A stretch of 64,000 nucleotides of DNA from Spongiibacteraceae bacterium (GTDB lineage Bacteria > Pseudomonadota > Gammaproteobacteria > Pseudomonadales > Dasaniaceae), in contig JANQLG010000004.1 in the NCBI GenBank assembly GCA_028280715.1, forward strand, positions 62,001-126,000, in the 5' to 3' direction. The translations under genes and the position numbers were made by a program. The number at the start of each line of letters is the position of its first letter. Positions within the stretch are counted from its first letter, which is position 1. The notes under the pieces are model-generated. The model had not been told where the DNA came from and did no database searches. It saw only the letters and a list, made by a program, of their open reading frames with translations. Of this stretch, positions 27,612-36,903 are shown one piece after another.

Positions 27612-27946
27612 TGGATTAGTCCTGTGTTGGCTTAAATGTCGGAAATTCGGGTTTGGGAGCAGGGAGCGTTATCAGGTATGGATCTCAATCCTGATGGCTA
27701 CCCAGGCAAGCTTATTACCGCATCCTTATGCTATTTATATACGTCACTATTTATAATGGTCTAGGTCCATATATAGCTAGCAGGAATGCCTCGAAATTCG
27801 GGGCAACATTTTAGTGATTTGATAACGGGAAAGCTAGTGTTAACAACCCCCAACCTTACCTAGAGCAGGGGTGATTGCGGATTTTTTGATCTGGTTTGGT
27901 TAGAATGCGCACCCTCAAAATACAGAGCTGTAGCAGGTGGTACGTC
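27612..27946. other. Divergent intergenic region between mdh and ttcA
   Basis: About 335 bases that must carry the mdh promoter (minus) and the ttcA promoter (plus). The centre (27720-27780) is AT-rich with overlapping TATATA/TATAAA elements on the minus strand. On the plus strand TAGAAT at 27900-27905 could be a -10 for ttcA, but it lacks a good -35. No RNA gene or ORF is supported. Confidence 0.35.
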
Positions 27947-28843
27947 GTGGCGGATTTATCAAAGAAAGAGAAAACCGAATTCAACAAGTTGCAGAAGCGT
28001 CTTCGTCGCTTCACTGGTCGTGCGATCGACGATTATAAAATGATCGAAGAGGGCGATCGGGTCATGGTGTGTCTGTCTGGCGGTAAAGATTCCTATGCTA
28101 TGTTGGATATCCTGCAAAACCTGCAAAAAAGTGCGCCGATCACATTTGAATTAATCGCCGTTAATCTGGATCAAAAACAGCCGGGATTTCCCGAAGAGGT
28201 ATTGCCAAATTATTTGGAGACGTTGGGTATCGAGTATTACATTCTTGAAAAAGATACCTATTCGGTAGTGAAGTCAAAAATAGAACCCGGTAAAACCACT
28301 TGTGGACTGTGCTCTCGTTTGAGAAGAGGAACACTATACGCTTTTGCCGAAGAAATCGGCGCAACAAAGATTGCCCTGGGTCATCATCGCGATGACATCA
28401 TTGAAACGTTGTTTCTTAATATGTTTTACGGTGGTCGCCTTAAAGCAATGCCTCCCAAGCTACGCTCGGACGATCAACGCAATGTCGTTATTCGGCCACT
28501 CGCTTACTGTAAAGAATCCGATTTAATCGCTTATGCGGACTATAAAGCGTTTCCTATTATTCCCTGTAATCTGTGTGGTTCTCAGGAGAATTTGCAGCGG
28601 CAAAATATAAAGTCCATGTTGAGTATGTGGGAGTCACAATTTCCTGGGCGCCTGGACAATATTTTCAGATCCATTCAAAAGGTTTCACCTAGCCAATTAG
28701 CTGACAAGAACTTATTTGATTTCGAGAAATTGCCACTCGACAGAACGGGTGAAAGAGATGAATATGCTTTTGACGATGCAACGGTTGGCGCTTCAAACAT
28801 TCCTTCCGGCAAAGATATTATTGACGCACTTTTAATCAACTAG
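27947..28843 (+). CDS. ttcA: tRNA 2-thiocytidine biosynthesis protein TtcA
   Basis: TtcA thiolates C32 of certain tRNAs using ATP and an iron-sulfur cluster. The PP-loop [13 protein letters not shown] is near residue 45, and the two CxxC pairs that hold the cluster are visible ([12 protein letters not shown] and IPCNLCGSQ). The open frame reaches back to 27896, but the GTG at 27947 has AGGTGG six bases upstream and gives a 298-residue protein. The exact start is not certain. Confidence 0.94.
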   Translation: MADLSKKEKTEFNKLQKRLRRFTGRAIDDYKMIEEGDRVMVCLSGGKDSYAMLDILQNLQKSAPITFELIAVNLDQKQPGFPEEVLPNYLETLGIEYYILEKDTYSVVKSKIEPGKTTCGLCSRLRRGTLYAFAEEIGATKIALGHHRDDIIETLFLNMFYGGRLKAMPPKLRSDDQRNVVIRPLAYCKESDLIAYADYKAFPIIPCNLCGSQENLQRQNIKSMLSMWESQFPGRLDNIFRSIQKVSPSQLADKNLFDFEKLPLDRTGERDEYAFDDATVGASNIPSGKDIIDALLIN

Positions 28844-29187
28844 TTTTAGCACTATTTAATTCTGATTTTACTCCAGGTTTTCTTGTATAACTTCTGAGAT
28901 GAAGCAGAAAAGAACTAAGTAAATATACTTAGTTCTTTTGCTGAAATTGATGTTTTGCTCAAGTTTTTGAAAGATTTGTCGACTAGGTCAATTCAGTAGG
29001 CAAAATATGTATTGAGCTGGCTGAGAATATTCTGTTAAATCGCGTTCCTTCATAAAAAGCATATATTGATATTCAATATATTACTTAGCAATTAACAGCT
29101 CATGTTTTTGGAAGATTGCTAAACACTGTCTACACTATAAAACATTGAAATATAAATCTTCACGTTTTTATACGGTTGCGTATCAAC
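28844..29187. other. Intergenic region between ttcA and the MCP gene
   Basis: About 344 bases. It holds the terminator at 28908-28939 and then an AT-rich stretch that must carry the promoter of the MCP operon. I looked for sigma-28 (TAAA-N15-GCCGATAA) and sigma-54 (GG-N10-GC) elements and found none convincing. No ORF is supported. Confidence 0.5.
28908..28939 (+). terminator. Terminator-like hairpin downstream of ttcA
   Basis: The perfect 14-bp stem AAAAGAACTAAGTA/TACTTAGTTCTTTT with loop AATA ends in a T-run. It lies 65 bases after the ttcA stop and isolates the MCP operon from ttcA. Confidence 0.85.
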
Positions 29188-30807
29188 ATGAATTTCCTGG
29201 AAAGTTTAAAAATTAAACAAAAGCTATTGCTTGCTCCTGTGCTTGCCTTCCTTGGTTTTGCCATCTTGGTGCTAAGTAGTACGTTATCTGCTACCAGCAA
29301 TGTTGAGCGTTTGACCCAGGTCAAAGACCAGGATTTTCCATTGTTGCAAATTGCTGAATCGAATATCACCAGGCTCAATCGAATTATTGAAATGTTGCAA
29401 TCGGCAGTAGCTGCCGGTGAGATGGATCAAATTGATCAGGTGAAAGCCAGCGCGCAAGAAGTTATTGATGAGCTTGATCGGGCTGCTTCACTGAATCCAT
29501 CAGAAAGAGGGGTGGTGTCAACGATTAAAAATCACTTCATTGAATATTCTGATGTGGCGATAAACCTATCCGAGCAGATGATTGATGGTACAGCTGATCT
29601 TACGACAATGGATAGCAGTATCACAGCGATGAACGAGAACCTCACCACCGTTAAAAAGTCTTTTGATGATTTTCAGTCAAGCAATTATCGCCAGTTTATT
29701 GATGCAATCGATCAGGCCAATGCACAATCTGAACGAACAGTTTATACCGGTCTAACGATAGGCATAATTACTATTCTGATTTTGCTAGCGATATCGATTC
29801 CTGTTGCTGCCAGTATTACGCGAAATCTAAACTCTGTGGTGAAGTCATTGAAAGATATTGCTGCAGGCTCTGGTGATTTGACACAACGCTTGCCTGAAGC
29901 TGGCAAAGATGAAATTGGTGAACTGGTCACTTCCTTTAATACCTTTATCGATAAATTGCAGAACACCATTAGCGAGATTGTTCATGCATCCGCACCGTTG
30001 AACGAGTTGTCTACTAGTTTGCAAAATATCGCCACTGAAACGCATAGTCAGATGACTAACCAGCAGGCGGCCAGTAGTTCGGCAAAAGTTGCCGTGCAGG
30101 AAATGAATGAAAGTGTTGCCATGATTGCCAGTAATGCTTCGTCTGCAGCTGAGTCGGCCTATGAAGCGGATAAAAAATCTCACAATGGTCAACAGATCGT
30201 TATTGATACTGCCAATAAGATTGATCGCCTTGCAGGTGAGTTGAATCAGGCTTCAACCATCATTCAGGAGTTGGAAGCGGATACCAACTCTGTCGGTATG
30301 ATTCTGGATGTGATTAAAGGTATTGCCGAACAAACAAATCTGTTAGCACTTAACGCTGCGATAGAAGCGGCGCGTGCAGGAGAGCAGGGTAGAGGGTTTG
30401 CCGTGGTGGCTGACGAAGTCCGTACCCTGGCATCAAGAACACAGGAATCAACGGAAGAAATTCAAACATTAATTGAACGACTACAGGAAAAGGCCACCCA
30501 GGCCGTAAATGCTATGAGTAATGGTACTGAACAGGCAAGTAGTAGTGTCGAGAATGCTACCTCGGCTAATCAAAGTCTGTCTGAAATCACTGAAATGGTT
30601 GAAGCTATTAAGGAAATGAATAACCAAATTGCTAATGCCACAAAAGTTGAACGCGAACTGTCTGATACGATTTATTCCCATGTTAATGAAATGGATTCTA
30701 TTTCGAATAACACTGTGGAAAGGACAAGAGAGTTAGCGGATTCAAGTAAACAAGTGGCTAGCTACACCGAGCAGTTACAAAAAGTTGCGCAGCAATTCAC
30801 CGTATAA
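29188..30807 (+). CDS. Methyl-accepting chemotaxis protein
   Basis: The protein has 539 residues. A first membrane helix (about 13-33) and a second (about 187-208) frame a periplasmic, mostly helical sensor region of about 150 residues that resembles four-helix-bundle sensors, not a Cache domain. A HAMP domain follows, then the MCP signalling region. Its hairpin tip is [38 protein letters not shown], close to residue 380. No C-terminal CheR pentapeptide is present. The ATG at 29188 is chosen over 29176. The porin and PstS-like genes follow on the same strand. Confidence 0.95.
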   Translation: MNFLESLKIKQKLLLAPVLAFLGFAILVLSSTLSATSNVERLTQVKDQDFPLLQIAESNITRLNRIIEMLQSAVAAGEMDQIDQVKASAQEVIDELDRAASLNPSERGVVSTIKNHFIEYSDVAINLSEQMIDGTADLTTMDSSITAMNENLTTVKKSFDDFQSSNYRQFIDAIDQANAQSERTVYTGLTIGIITILILLAISIPVAASITRNLNSVVKSLKDIAAGSGDLTQRLPEAGKDEIGELVTSFNTFIDKLQNTISEIVHASAPLNELSTSLQNIATETHSQMTNQQAASSSAKVAVQEMNESVAMIASNASSAAESAYEADKKSHNGQQIVIDTANKIDRLAGELNQASTIIQELEADTNSVGMILDVIKGIAEQTNLLALNAAIEAARAGEQGRGFAVVADEVRTLASRTQESTEEIQTLIERLQEKATQAVNAMSNGTEQASSSVENATSANQSLSEITEMVEAIKEMNNQIANATKVERELSDTIYSHVNEMDSISNNTVERTRELADSSKQVASYTEQLQKVAQQFTV

Positions 30808-30862
30808 CTTATCTACCAACGTGAAGTGTTGCGTTTTAAAAACCTTAAAAGGAGGGCTTCAA

Positions 30863-32023
30863 ATGGCTCGTTCACTCAAGAAAATGGGATTGCTTTTCGC
30901 AACCTGTCTCTTTCCCACACTGGTGTTTGCCCAGGTCACTATAAATGGTTTTGTCAGTGCCGGTGGCGGTACGGCCGATGGTGATATTGTCGATGCTGGA
31001 GGGAACATTGATGGTTATGATGATGACTGGACTTTCTCTGCAGATAACATACTCGGTATACAAATATCATCACCTCTTGGTGATAATCTTTCGGCGACAG
31101 GACAAATTGTTGCTGATGGTTTAACTGAAGGTGAGGGAGATGAAAAATACGATGCAGAAGTTTCTTGGGCCTATATCTCTTACACTTTTAATGATCAAGT
31201 AACAGGCCGTGTTGGACGCTTCAGAGCCCCCTTGTATTTATATTCTGATTATCTCGATGTAGGTTATGCCTATCATTGGATTAGACCACCTGGAGAAGTT
31301 TACAGTCTACCGTTTTCCAGTGTTGATGGAATAGATGTAGTCTATAACAGTTTTCTCGGAGACTGGGATAGTACTGTTCAGGTTTATGCAGGATCTGTTG
31401 ATGATGGTACAGATGATAATGAGTTTGAAATGCGTAACTTTGTCGGCGTTGCGTGGACTCTTGGTTATGATTGGTTAACGTTACGTGCAAGTTATCACGA
31501 GGCAGATCTGACTTTTATAGATCTGAATGAGCAGTTCGAAACACTAGCCACTGGTTTAGATGCTGTATTTGGTGCAGGTGCAGGTGATGACTTTAATATT
31601 ACGGAAGAGCACTTTTATTTTATTGAATTTGCAGCGAAGGCTGAAGTTGGTGATCTGTTGTTCGTATCAGAATACACCAGCTTAAATGCTGATTCAGGTC
31701 CTCTTTCTGAGGAGTCTGAGAGCTGGTACGCCAGTGTCGCTTATCGCTTTGGTGCATTTACCCCCCATTTCACCTACTCCGAGACTAATAACGATCCCTT
31801 TCCTGTAACGAGTGGATTGCCAACCGGTGTTAACGACGGGCTTCTAGCAACAGCAAATGCTACTGCAGAGGGCGTTGCTGCTAATGGTGACGGTGAAACT
31901 TCAATATTGGGTGTCAGATGGGATTTTGCTCCAAGCGCCGCATTTAAATTGGAGTATCATGATGTTGAAGCCAATGAAGTAGATGGTGATCTAATCAACT
32001 TCGTTTTTGATATCGTATTTTAA
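30863..32023 (+). CDS. Outer-membrane porin-like protein
   Basis: A 386-residue precursor with a signal peptide (MGLLFATCLFPTLVFA) followed by alternating, aromatic-rich beta strands and acidic turns. It ends in DGDLINFVFDIVF, where the terminal Phe is typical of beta-barrel assembly signals. The pattern VTGRVGRFRAPLYLYSDY recalls general porins of gammaproteobacteria. The long in-frame extension to 30785 overlaps the MCP gene. The ATG at 30863 has a perfect AAGGAGGG. It is cotranscribed with the next gene, 12 bases downstream. Confidence 0.85.
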   Translation: MARSLKKMGLLFATCLFPTLVFAQVTINGFVSAGGGTADGDIVDAGGNIDGYDDDWTFSADNILGIQISSPLGDNLSATGQIVADGLTEGEGDEKYDAEVSWAYISYTFNDQVTGRVGRFRAPLYLYSDYLDVGYAYHWIRPPGEVYSLPFSSVDGIDVVYNSFLGDWDSTVQVYAGSVDDGTDDNEFEMRNFVGVAWTLGYDWLTLRASYHEADLTFIDLNEQFETLATGLDAVFGAGAGDDFNITEEHFYFIEFAAKAEVGDLLFVSEYTSLNADSGPLSEESESWYASVAYRFGAFTPHFTYSETNNDPFPVTSGLPTGVNDGLLATANATAEGVAANGDGETSILGVRWDFAPSAAFKLEYHDVEANEVDGDLINFVFDIVF

Positions 32024-32035
32024 GGAGAATGAGCT

Positions 32036-32476
32036 ATGACTACGTTTAGTTTCAAAACAATCAAGCCATTGCTCATAGTATTGTCAATGGCCTTTATAAC
32101 GAATCTCTCGCACGCAGGTGTTGCGATCATTGTTAATCCTGGTGTTGGTATCGATTCAATTACAGATAAAGATCTGCAACGGATTTTTTTGGGTAAAACC
32201 AAAAACTTTCCGAATGGTACTTCAGCCGTACCGGTAAACCAAAATGTGGGTGAGGCTGCCCGCGATACATTCAATGCTAAGGTATTGAATAAGGATGAGG
32301 CGCAGTTGAAATCTTACTGGTCTCGCTTGATCTTTACTGGTAAAGGTACGCCTCCTAAAGATGAAGGCAATGACGATGCAGTTAAAAATCTTGTTGCCAA
32401 TAACCCGAATACTATCGGCTATATCGATTCATCAAAAGTTGATGGTTCTGTTAAATCGGTGTTAACCATCGATTAA
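32036..32476 (+). CDS. Small PstS-like periplasmic substrate-binding protein
   Basis: A 146-residue precursor with a signal peptide (LLIVLSMAFITNLSHA). The mature part matches the short phosphate-binding-protein-like family: IVNPGVGIDSITDKDLQRIFLGKTKNFPNG, then TFNAKVLNKDEAQLKSYWSRLIFTGKGTPP and NTIGYIDSSKVD. At about half the size of true PstS it covers only one lobe, and no ABC transporter genes are adjacent. The ligand is unknown. AAGGAG precedes the ATG and a terminator follows the gene. Confidence 0.88.
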   Translation: MTTFSFKTIKPLLIVLSMAFITNLSHAGVAIIVNPGVGIDSITDKDLQRIFLGKTKNFPNGTSAVPVNQNVGEAARDTFNAKVLNKDEAQLKSYWSRLIFTGKGTPPKDEGNDDAVKNLVANNPNTIGYIDSSKVDGSVKSVLTID

Positions 32477-32486
32477 TCTATTAACT

Positions 32487-32515
32487 AAAAGCGCCCTATT
32501 TAGTAGGGCGCTTTT
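32487..32515 (+). terminator. Terminator of the MCP-porin-PstS-like unit
   Basis: The 12-bp stem AAAAGCGCCCTA/TAGGGCGCTTTT with a very short loop lies just after the stop at 32476 and ends in a T-run. Confidence 0.95.
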
Positions 32516-32645
32516 ATCTCCCTAAGAGTATTCTATTGTTGGCGTTTATGGTGTCTCTGATGATGCTTATCTAGCCTGTTTAATAACACTGTTCTATATA
32601 TCATTTTAAGCCTTCCTATTTCTTCCTTTTTTGCCCAAAAAATCT

Positions 32646-32660
32646 TGGCCTGGTTTGTGC
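32646..32660 (+). promoter_or_regulatory. Sigma-54-type -24/-12 element upstream of fliE
   Basis: TGGCCTGGTTTGTGC has the invariant GG and GC separated by exactly ten bases; the -12 box is GTGC, not TTGC. It lies about 186 bases before fliE in the 370-base gap 32477-32846, which otherwise holds only the upstream terminator and no supported ORF. fliE is RpoN-dependent in Pseudomonas, which supports the call. Confidence 0.5.
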
Positions 32661-32846
32661 TATTTCTTTAACGTAAAGGGCTTTTTCCCTCTGAAAGGTC
32701 AAATATTTGTCGAGCATGTTGGGCAGTGAGTGCTCCGTTCTACAAAGCAAGTCAGTAGTTTGACTGGATACCTGAGAAAGCTCTAATACCAATCCCAAAT
32801 TTGATGATCATTTAATCATCAGTCAATAGAGTTACGAGGGTAAACG

Positions 32847-33221
32847 ATGGTCACTAACCGCGTTGATATTAATAACCTGTTATCTCAAATGCAGGAGATG
32901 AAGGCACAGGCTATGTCTGAAACTAAGGTGCAGCCGCGCTCTGATATTGAAGCGGCTGTCGGTACGGCGGGAGTTCGTGGTACGGAAGCTGCCAAAGCAC
33001 CTGATTTCAGTGAAATGTTCAGCCAGGCCATCAACTCAGTGAGTGAAACGCAGAAAACTTCTTCCGCGCTGGCAAAAGCATTTGAGCAGGGCGACCCCAA
33101 TGTGAGCTTGTCGCAGGTAATGGTGGCTTCACAAAAAGCCAGCGTTTCTTTTCAGGCTGTAACTGAGGTTCGCAATAAGCTGGTTGAGGCTTATCAAGAC
33201 GTGATGAATATGCCTATCTAA
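32847..33221 (+). CDS. fliE: Flagellar hook-basal body protein FliE
   Basis: FliE links the MS ring to the rod. The 124-residue protein has the conserved helical C-terminal half (DFSEMFSQAINSVSETQKTSSALAKAFEQGD, then LSQVMVASQKASVSFQAVTEVRNKLVEAYQDVMNMPI). It is the first gene of the flagellar block. The fleSR pair that often precedes fliE in Pseudomonas is absent here; instead the MCP operon lies upstream. Confidence 0.96.
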   Translation: MVTNRVDINNLLSQMQEMKAQAMSETKVQPRSDIEAAVGTAGVRGTEAAKAPDFSEMFSQAINSVSETQKTSSALAKAFEQGDPNVSLSQVMVASQKASVSFQAVTEVRNKLVEAYQDVMNMPI

Positions 33222-33317
33222 GGACTTTAGTCTTTTCGTTATCAGCTCAGCAATGATTGGTTCCGAGTTAATTTGAATTAATTAAAACCCGTATTTAGAT
33301 GGTAGAGAGGGGTACAA

Positions 33318-34994
33318 ATGGCATTACCTGCTGAAGAGGGGGCCCAGGCGTCGGCCAGTCGCCAAAGTCAATTATTAGAGGGTCTCGGCAGCTTAAGCGT
33401 TTTCCGACAAATTGGTGTTATGTTTGGCTTGGCCGCCAGTGTCGCTTTTGGGTTTTGGATCGTATTGTGGTCGCAGGGAGAAGATTATCGCCCGCTTTAT
33501 ACCAACCTTGACCAGATGGACCCTACCGACGTTCTTAATATCCTGCAAAGTAATCAGATAGAACACAAAATTGATCCCAATACCGGTGCTTTACTGGTAG
33601 TGGCCGATAAAATTCACGATGCACGTTTACAGCTGGCGGGAGCTGGCGTTTCTCCCGATGGCAGTTTTGGGTTTGAGATACTGGATCAGGAACAGCCGCT
33701 CGGTACCAGCCAGTTTATGGAAAATGCGCGCTTTAAGCGCGGCCTGGAAGGCGAGTTAGCCCGTACCATTACCAGCATCCGAGCTGTGCGTGGGGCTAGA
33801 GTCCATTTGGCCATACCCAAAGCGTCGACTTTTATCCGAGACCCGCGCAAACCCTCGGCATCTGTGTTGTTAGAACTTTACAGCGGCGCCACCATTAATC
33901 CACAGCAGGTGCGTGCTATTGCCAATCTTGTTGCCTTCAGCATTCCGGAATTAACAGTGGAAAATGTGTCTGTTGTCGATCAACGCGGCAATTTGTTATC
34001 CAATTTTGAGGGTGATGAAGAAATGGCCATGGCGCATAAGCAAATGGATTATGTGCACTCACTGGAATCCCGATTAGTTAAGCGCATTGGCACTATCCTG
34101 GAACCGATTCTGGGGGAAGAAGGTTTTAGGGCAGAAGTCAGCGCCGATATTGATTTCACTCAGGTTGAACAGGCTGATGAGCTATTCAATCCAGATCTGC
34201 CGGCAATTCGCAGTGAACAAACGGTTGAGGAAGCGCGAGCAGGCGGAGGTGTTGGTGGCATTCCAGGCGCGTTAAGTAACCAACCGCCGGCTGATGCTGA
34301 GGCACCGGAACAGGCTACTCAAGGCGAAGGTGGCGGAGGTGATGCCGGTAGTAGTCGCAGACAATCCGTGCGTAACTATGAACTGGATAGAACTATTAGT
34401 TACACACGGCATCAGGTAGGTCGACTGCGCCGTTTATCGGTAGCGGTGTTGGTCGATAATATTACTTCGGTTAACCCAGATGGTGAGACGTTATCCACGC
34501 CAGTATCGCAAGAAGAGCTCGATCGACTGACTATACTGATAAAAGATGCTGTTGGCTTTGATGTGGCCAGAGGCGATAGTGTTAATGTCATTAATTCGCC
34601 ATTCCTGCCTAAGGAGCCAATGGCGGAAATGGAAATTGAGGAACCACCGATTTGGGAGCAGCCTGCTGTCATGGGTTATGCCCGAATGATCGGAGGTTTC
34701 CTGGTCATTATATTATTGCTATTTGGTGTGCTGAGGCCGGTCATGAGAGGTTTGACTGACAATGCCAGGGAATTACGCGAGATCGAAGCCCAGCGCGCTT
34801 TGGGGGAGTTGTCCGGCGATTTAGGTGGCGAACTGGGCGATGAAACTGTCACACTGTCGGGCGGAGACAGTCTGCTACTGTCAGGCCCGAATGAAAATTA
34901 CACCCAGCAATTAGACGCTGTGAAGGGTTTGATAGCGGAGGACCCTGGCAGGGTTGCCCAGGTAGTTAAACAATGGGTTGCCTCCGGCGATTAA
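33318..34994 (+). CDS. fliF: Flagellar MS-ring protein FliF
   Basis: FliF forms the inner-membrane ring on which rotor and export gate assemble. The 558-residue protein has a first membrane helix near residues 31-50 (FGLAASVAFGFWIVLW), YscJ-type ring-building motifs (LYTNLDQMDPTDVLNILQ, ARTITSIRAVRGARVHLAIP), a Gly-rich loop around 310-350 (GGVGGIPGALSNQPP) and a second helix near 450-472. The cytoplasmic tail that binds FliG ends QLDAVKGLIAEDPGRVAQVVKQWV. GAGAGGGG precedes the ATG. Confidence 0.97.
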   Translation: MALPAEEGAQASASRQSQLLEGLGSLSVFRQIGVMFGLAASVAFGFWIVLWSQGEDYRPLYTNLDQMDPTDVLNILQSNQIEHKIDPNTGALLVVADKIHDARLQLAGAGVSPDGSFGFEILDQEQPLGTSQFMENARFKRGLEGELARTITSIRAVRGARVHLAIPKASTFIRDPRKPSASVLLELYSGATINPQQVRAIANLVAFSIPELTVENVSVVDQRGNLLSNFEGDEEMAMAHKQMDYVHSLESRLVKRIGTILEPILGEEGFRAEVSADIDFTQVEQADELFNPDLPAIRSEQTVEEARAGGGVGGIPGALSNQPPADAEAPEQATQGEGGGGDAGSSRRQSVRNYELDRTISYTRHQVGRLRRLSVAVLVDNITSVNPDGETLSTPVSQEELDRLTILIKDAVGFDVARGDSVNVINSPFLPKEPMAEMEIEEPPIWEQPAVMGYARMIGGFLVIILLLFGVLRPVMRGLTDNARELREIEAQRALGELSGDLGGELGDETVTLSGGDSLLLSGPNENYTQQLDAVKGLIAEDPGRVAQVVKQWVASGD

Positions 34995-35061
34995 ACCGTC
35001 GTTTAAACGCCTATAATAATGATTATGAGCACAGGGTTGAGTAAACAATTGAGTAGTAACT

Positions 35062-36078
35062 GTGAATGATGAAGCCAAACCCACGATAAACCTTTCAAAA
35101 CTGGATCAAGCGGCCATCTTGTTAATGTCTTTGGGTGAAAAGGAAGCGGCCGAAGTGTTAAAACACTTGGGGCCTAAAGATGTACAGCGTATCGGTACAG
35201 CGATGACATCGCTGGAAAATGTTACTCAGGATCATGTGGAAGCTGTCATGTCTAACTTCCTTTCTGAGGCACAAGTATTGACTGGTTTGGGCGTGGGCTC
35301 AGATGGTTATATCCGCAATATGTTGGTAGAAGCTTTAGGTGAGGAAAAGGCTGGCTCTCTGGTGGATCGTATTCTACTGGGTGGTAATACCAGTGGTCTT
35401 GATACATTAAAGTGGATGGATGCCCGTTCTGTGGCAGACATCATTCGCAACGAGCACCCGCAAATTCAGGCTATTGTTATGGCGCATCTTGATGGCGATC
35501 AATCCGCTGAAGTACTCTCCTATCTAGGTGAAAAAGTGCGCCTTGATATTCTAATGCGCGTAGCTTCAATGGATACGGTTCAGCCCTCTGCGTTGCAGGA
35601 GCTGAACACCATACTTGAGAAACAATTTTCAGGTAATGCTGGTTCACAGGCCAAGACAATGGGCGGTACGAAAGTCGCTGCTGAGATTATGAATAATCTC
35701 GAGAGTTCCATTGAAGCAGATCTAATGGAATCGATTAAAGAAATGGATGAGGATATGGGTAACACGATTCAGGATCTGATGTTTGTTTTCGATAACCTGA
35801 AAGGTGTTGATGATCGTGGCATCCAGGCGCTGTTAAGAGAGGTATCTTCCGAAGTTCTGATCCTGGCATTGAAAGGATCGGATGAAGAACTGAAGGAAAA
35901 AATCTTCAGTAATATGTCTAAGCGCGCCGCAGAACTGTTACGTGACGACCTTGAAGCCAAGGGGCCGGTACGGTTGAGTGAAGTTGAGGCTGCGCAAAAA
36001 GAGATATTGATTATTGCTCGTCGTATGGCTGATGCAGGTGAAATCGTGCTGGGTGGTACTGGCGAAGAGATGCTATAG
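35062..36078 (+). CDS. fliG: Flagellar motor switch protein FliG
   Basis: This rotor protein transmits torque from the stator. The 338 residues contain the N-terminal FliF-binding domain (LSKLDQAAILLMSLGEKEAAEVLKHL), the EHPQ motif near residue 131 (NEHPQIQAIVMAHL), and the C-terminal torque helix with charged residues (KGVDDRGIQALLREV, KGSDEELKEKIFSNMSKRAAELLRDDLE). The start is a GTG with a weak ribosome-binding site, 67 bases after fliF. Confidence 0.97.
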   Translation: MNDEAKPTINLSKLDQAAILLMSLGEKEAAEVLKHLGPKDVQRIGTAMTSLENVTQDHVEAVMSNFLSEAQVLTGLGVGSDGYIRNMLVEALGEEKAGSLVDRILLGGNTSGLDTLKWMDARSVADIIRNEHPQIQAIVMAHLDGDQSAEVLSYLGEKVRLDILMRVASMDTVQPSALQELNTILEKQFSGNAGSQAKTMGGTKVAAEIMNNLESSIEADLMESIKEMDEDMGNTIQDLMFVFDNLKGVDDRGIQALLREVSSEVLILALKGSDEELKEKIFSNMSKRAAELLRDDLEAKGPVRLSEVEAAQKEILIIARRMADAGEIVLGGTGEEML

Positions 36079-36089
36079 AGGGTTGATCC

Positions 36090-36842
36090 TTGTCGAGTAA
36101 TAGAATACCTGCTGATAAAAGCGATCAGTTTTCATCCTGGGCTGCGCCTGAGGTGAAATCTGGTCAGGTTATCTTGCCAGAAAAATTAGCGAAGCGAGGT
36201 CCACGCGGTGAGTTAGTTGATATCGACCGGGACCAAATTATCTACAAGTCGTTGACTGCAGCTCAGCTCGAAGAAATTACCAATCAAGCCTATGAAGATA
36301 TACGTGAGCAAGCCTACCAGGATGGCCTGAAACAGGGGCATGCGGAAGGTTACCAAGCTGGATTAGAACAAGGGAAAGAAACGATTACTCAACAGGCACA
36401 GGCATTGTCTGAAGTCGTTGCATCATTAACGACTCATCTTGCTGGGCAGGATGATGAAGTTGAGCAAGCATTGGTGAATGTCGCAATCTGTATCGCAAGC
36501 GCCATCCTGAGACGTGAATTGACGATCGATTCAGCCCAGATTAAAGAAGTTGTTGCAGAAGCAATTGCCGCTTTACCCATGAAAGCCAGTAATATATCGA
36601 TCCATCTCAGTGAGCAAGACCACCAGTTGCTAACCTCGCTTGCAGATATTTCTGATGAATGGAAGCTGCAGATTGATCGCACCTTAATGCCCGGCGGCTG
36701 TCGCATTACTACTGATCACACGGTTGTCGATTTCACTCTGGAAGATCAATTTCAACAGTTGGTGAACGCGATGGTAGAAAAGCGTTTTGAGGCGTTGGCT
36801 AAGCAGGCTAAGGATCGCGCTCAAGAGCAGAAAGACAGTTAG
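36090..36842 (+). CDS. fliH: Flagellar export regulator FliH
   Basis: FliH is the peripheral stalk of the export ATPase, dimerises, and holds FliI inactive until docked. In the 250-residue protein the central GX-rich repeat region typical of FliH is visible (AYQDGLKQGHAEGYQAGLEQGKE), followed by the C-terminal domain (ICIASAILRRELTIDSAQIKEVV). The start is a TTG 11 bases after fliG; no better start exists nearby. Confidence 0.92.
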   Translation: MSSNRIPADKSDQFSSWAAPEVKSGQVILPEKLAKRGPRGELVDIDRDQIIYKSLTAAQLEEITNQAYEDIREQAYQDGLKQGHAEGYQAGLEQGKETITQQAQALSEVVASLTTHLAGQDDEVEQALVNVAICIASAILRRELTIDSAQIKEVVAEAIAALPMKASNISIHLSEQDHQLLTSLADISDEWKLQIDRTLMPGGCRITTDHTVVDFTLEDQFQQLVNAMVEKRFEALAKQAKDRAQEQKDS

Positions 36843-36903
36843 CCGGCCTATGAAGATTTACGCTATAGAACTGGCTCACAATGAATAGCTTCAATTAAAA
36901 ATC

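Noticed and set aside
32616-32798. A 60-codon minus-strand ORF upstream of fliE
   Set aside because: It has no recognisable features, is antisense to the flagellar block, and overlaps the sigma-54 element.
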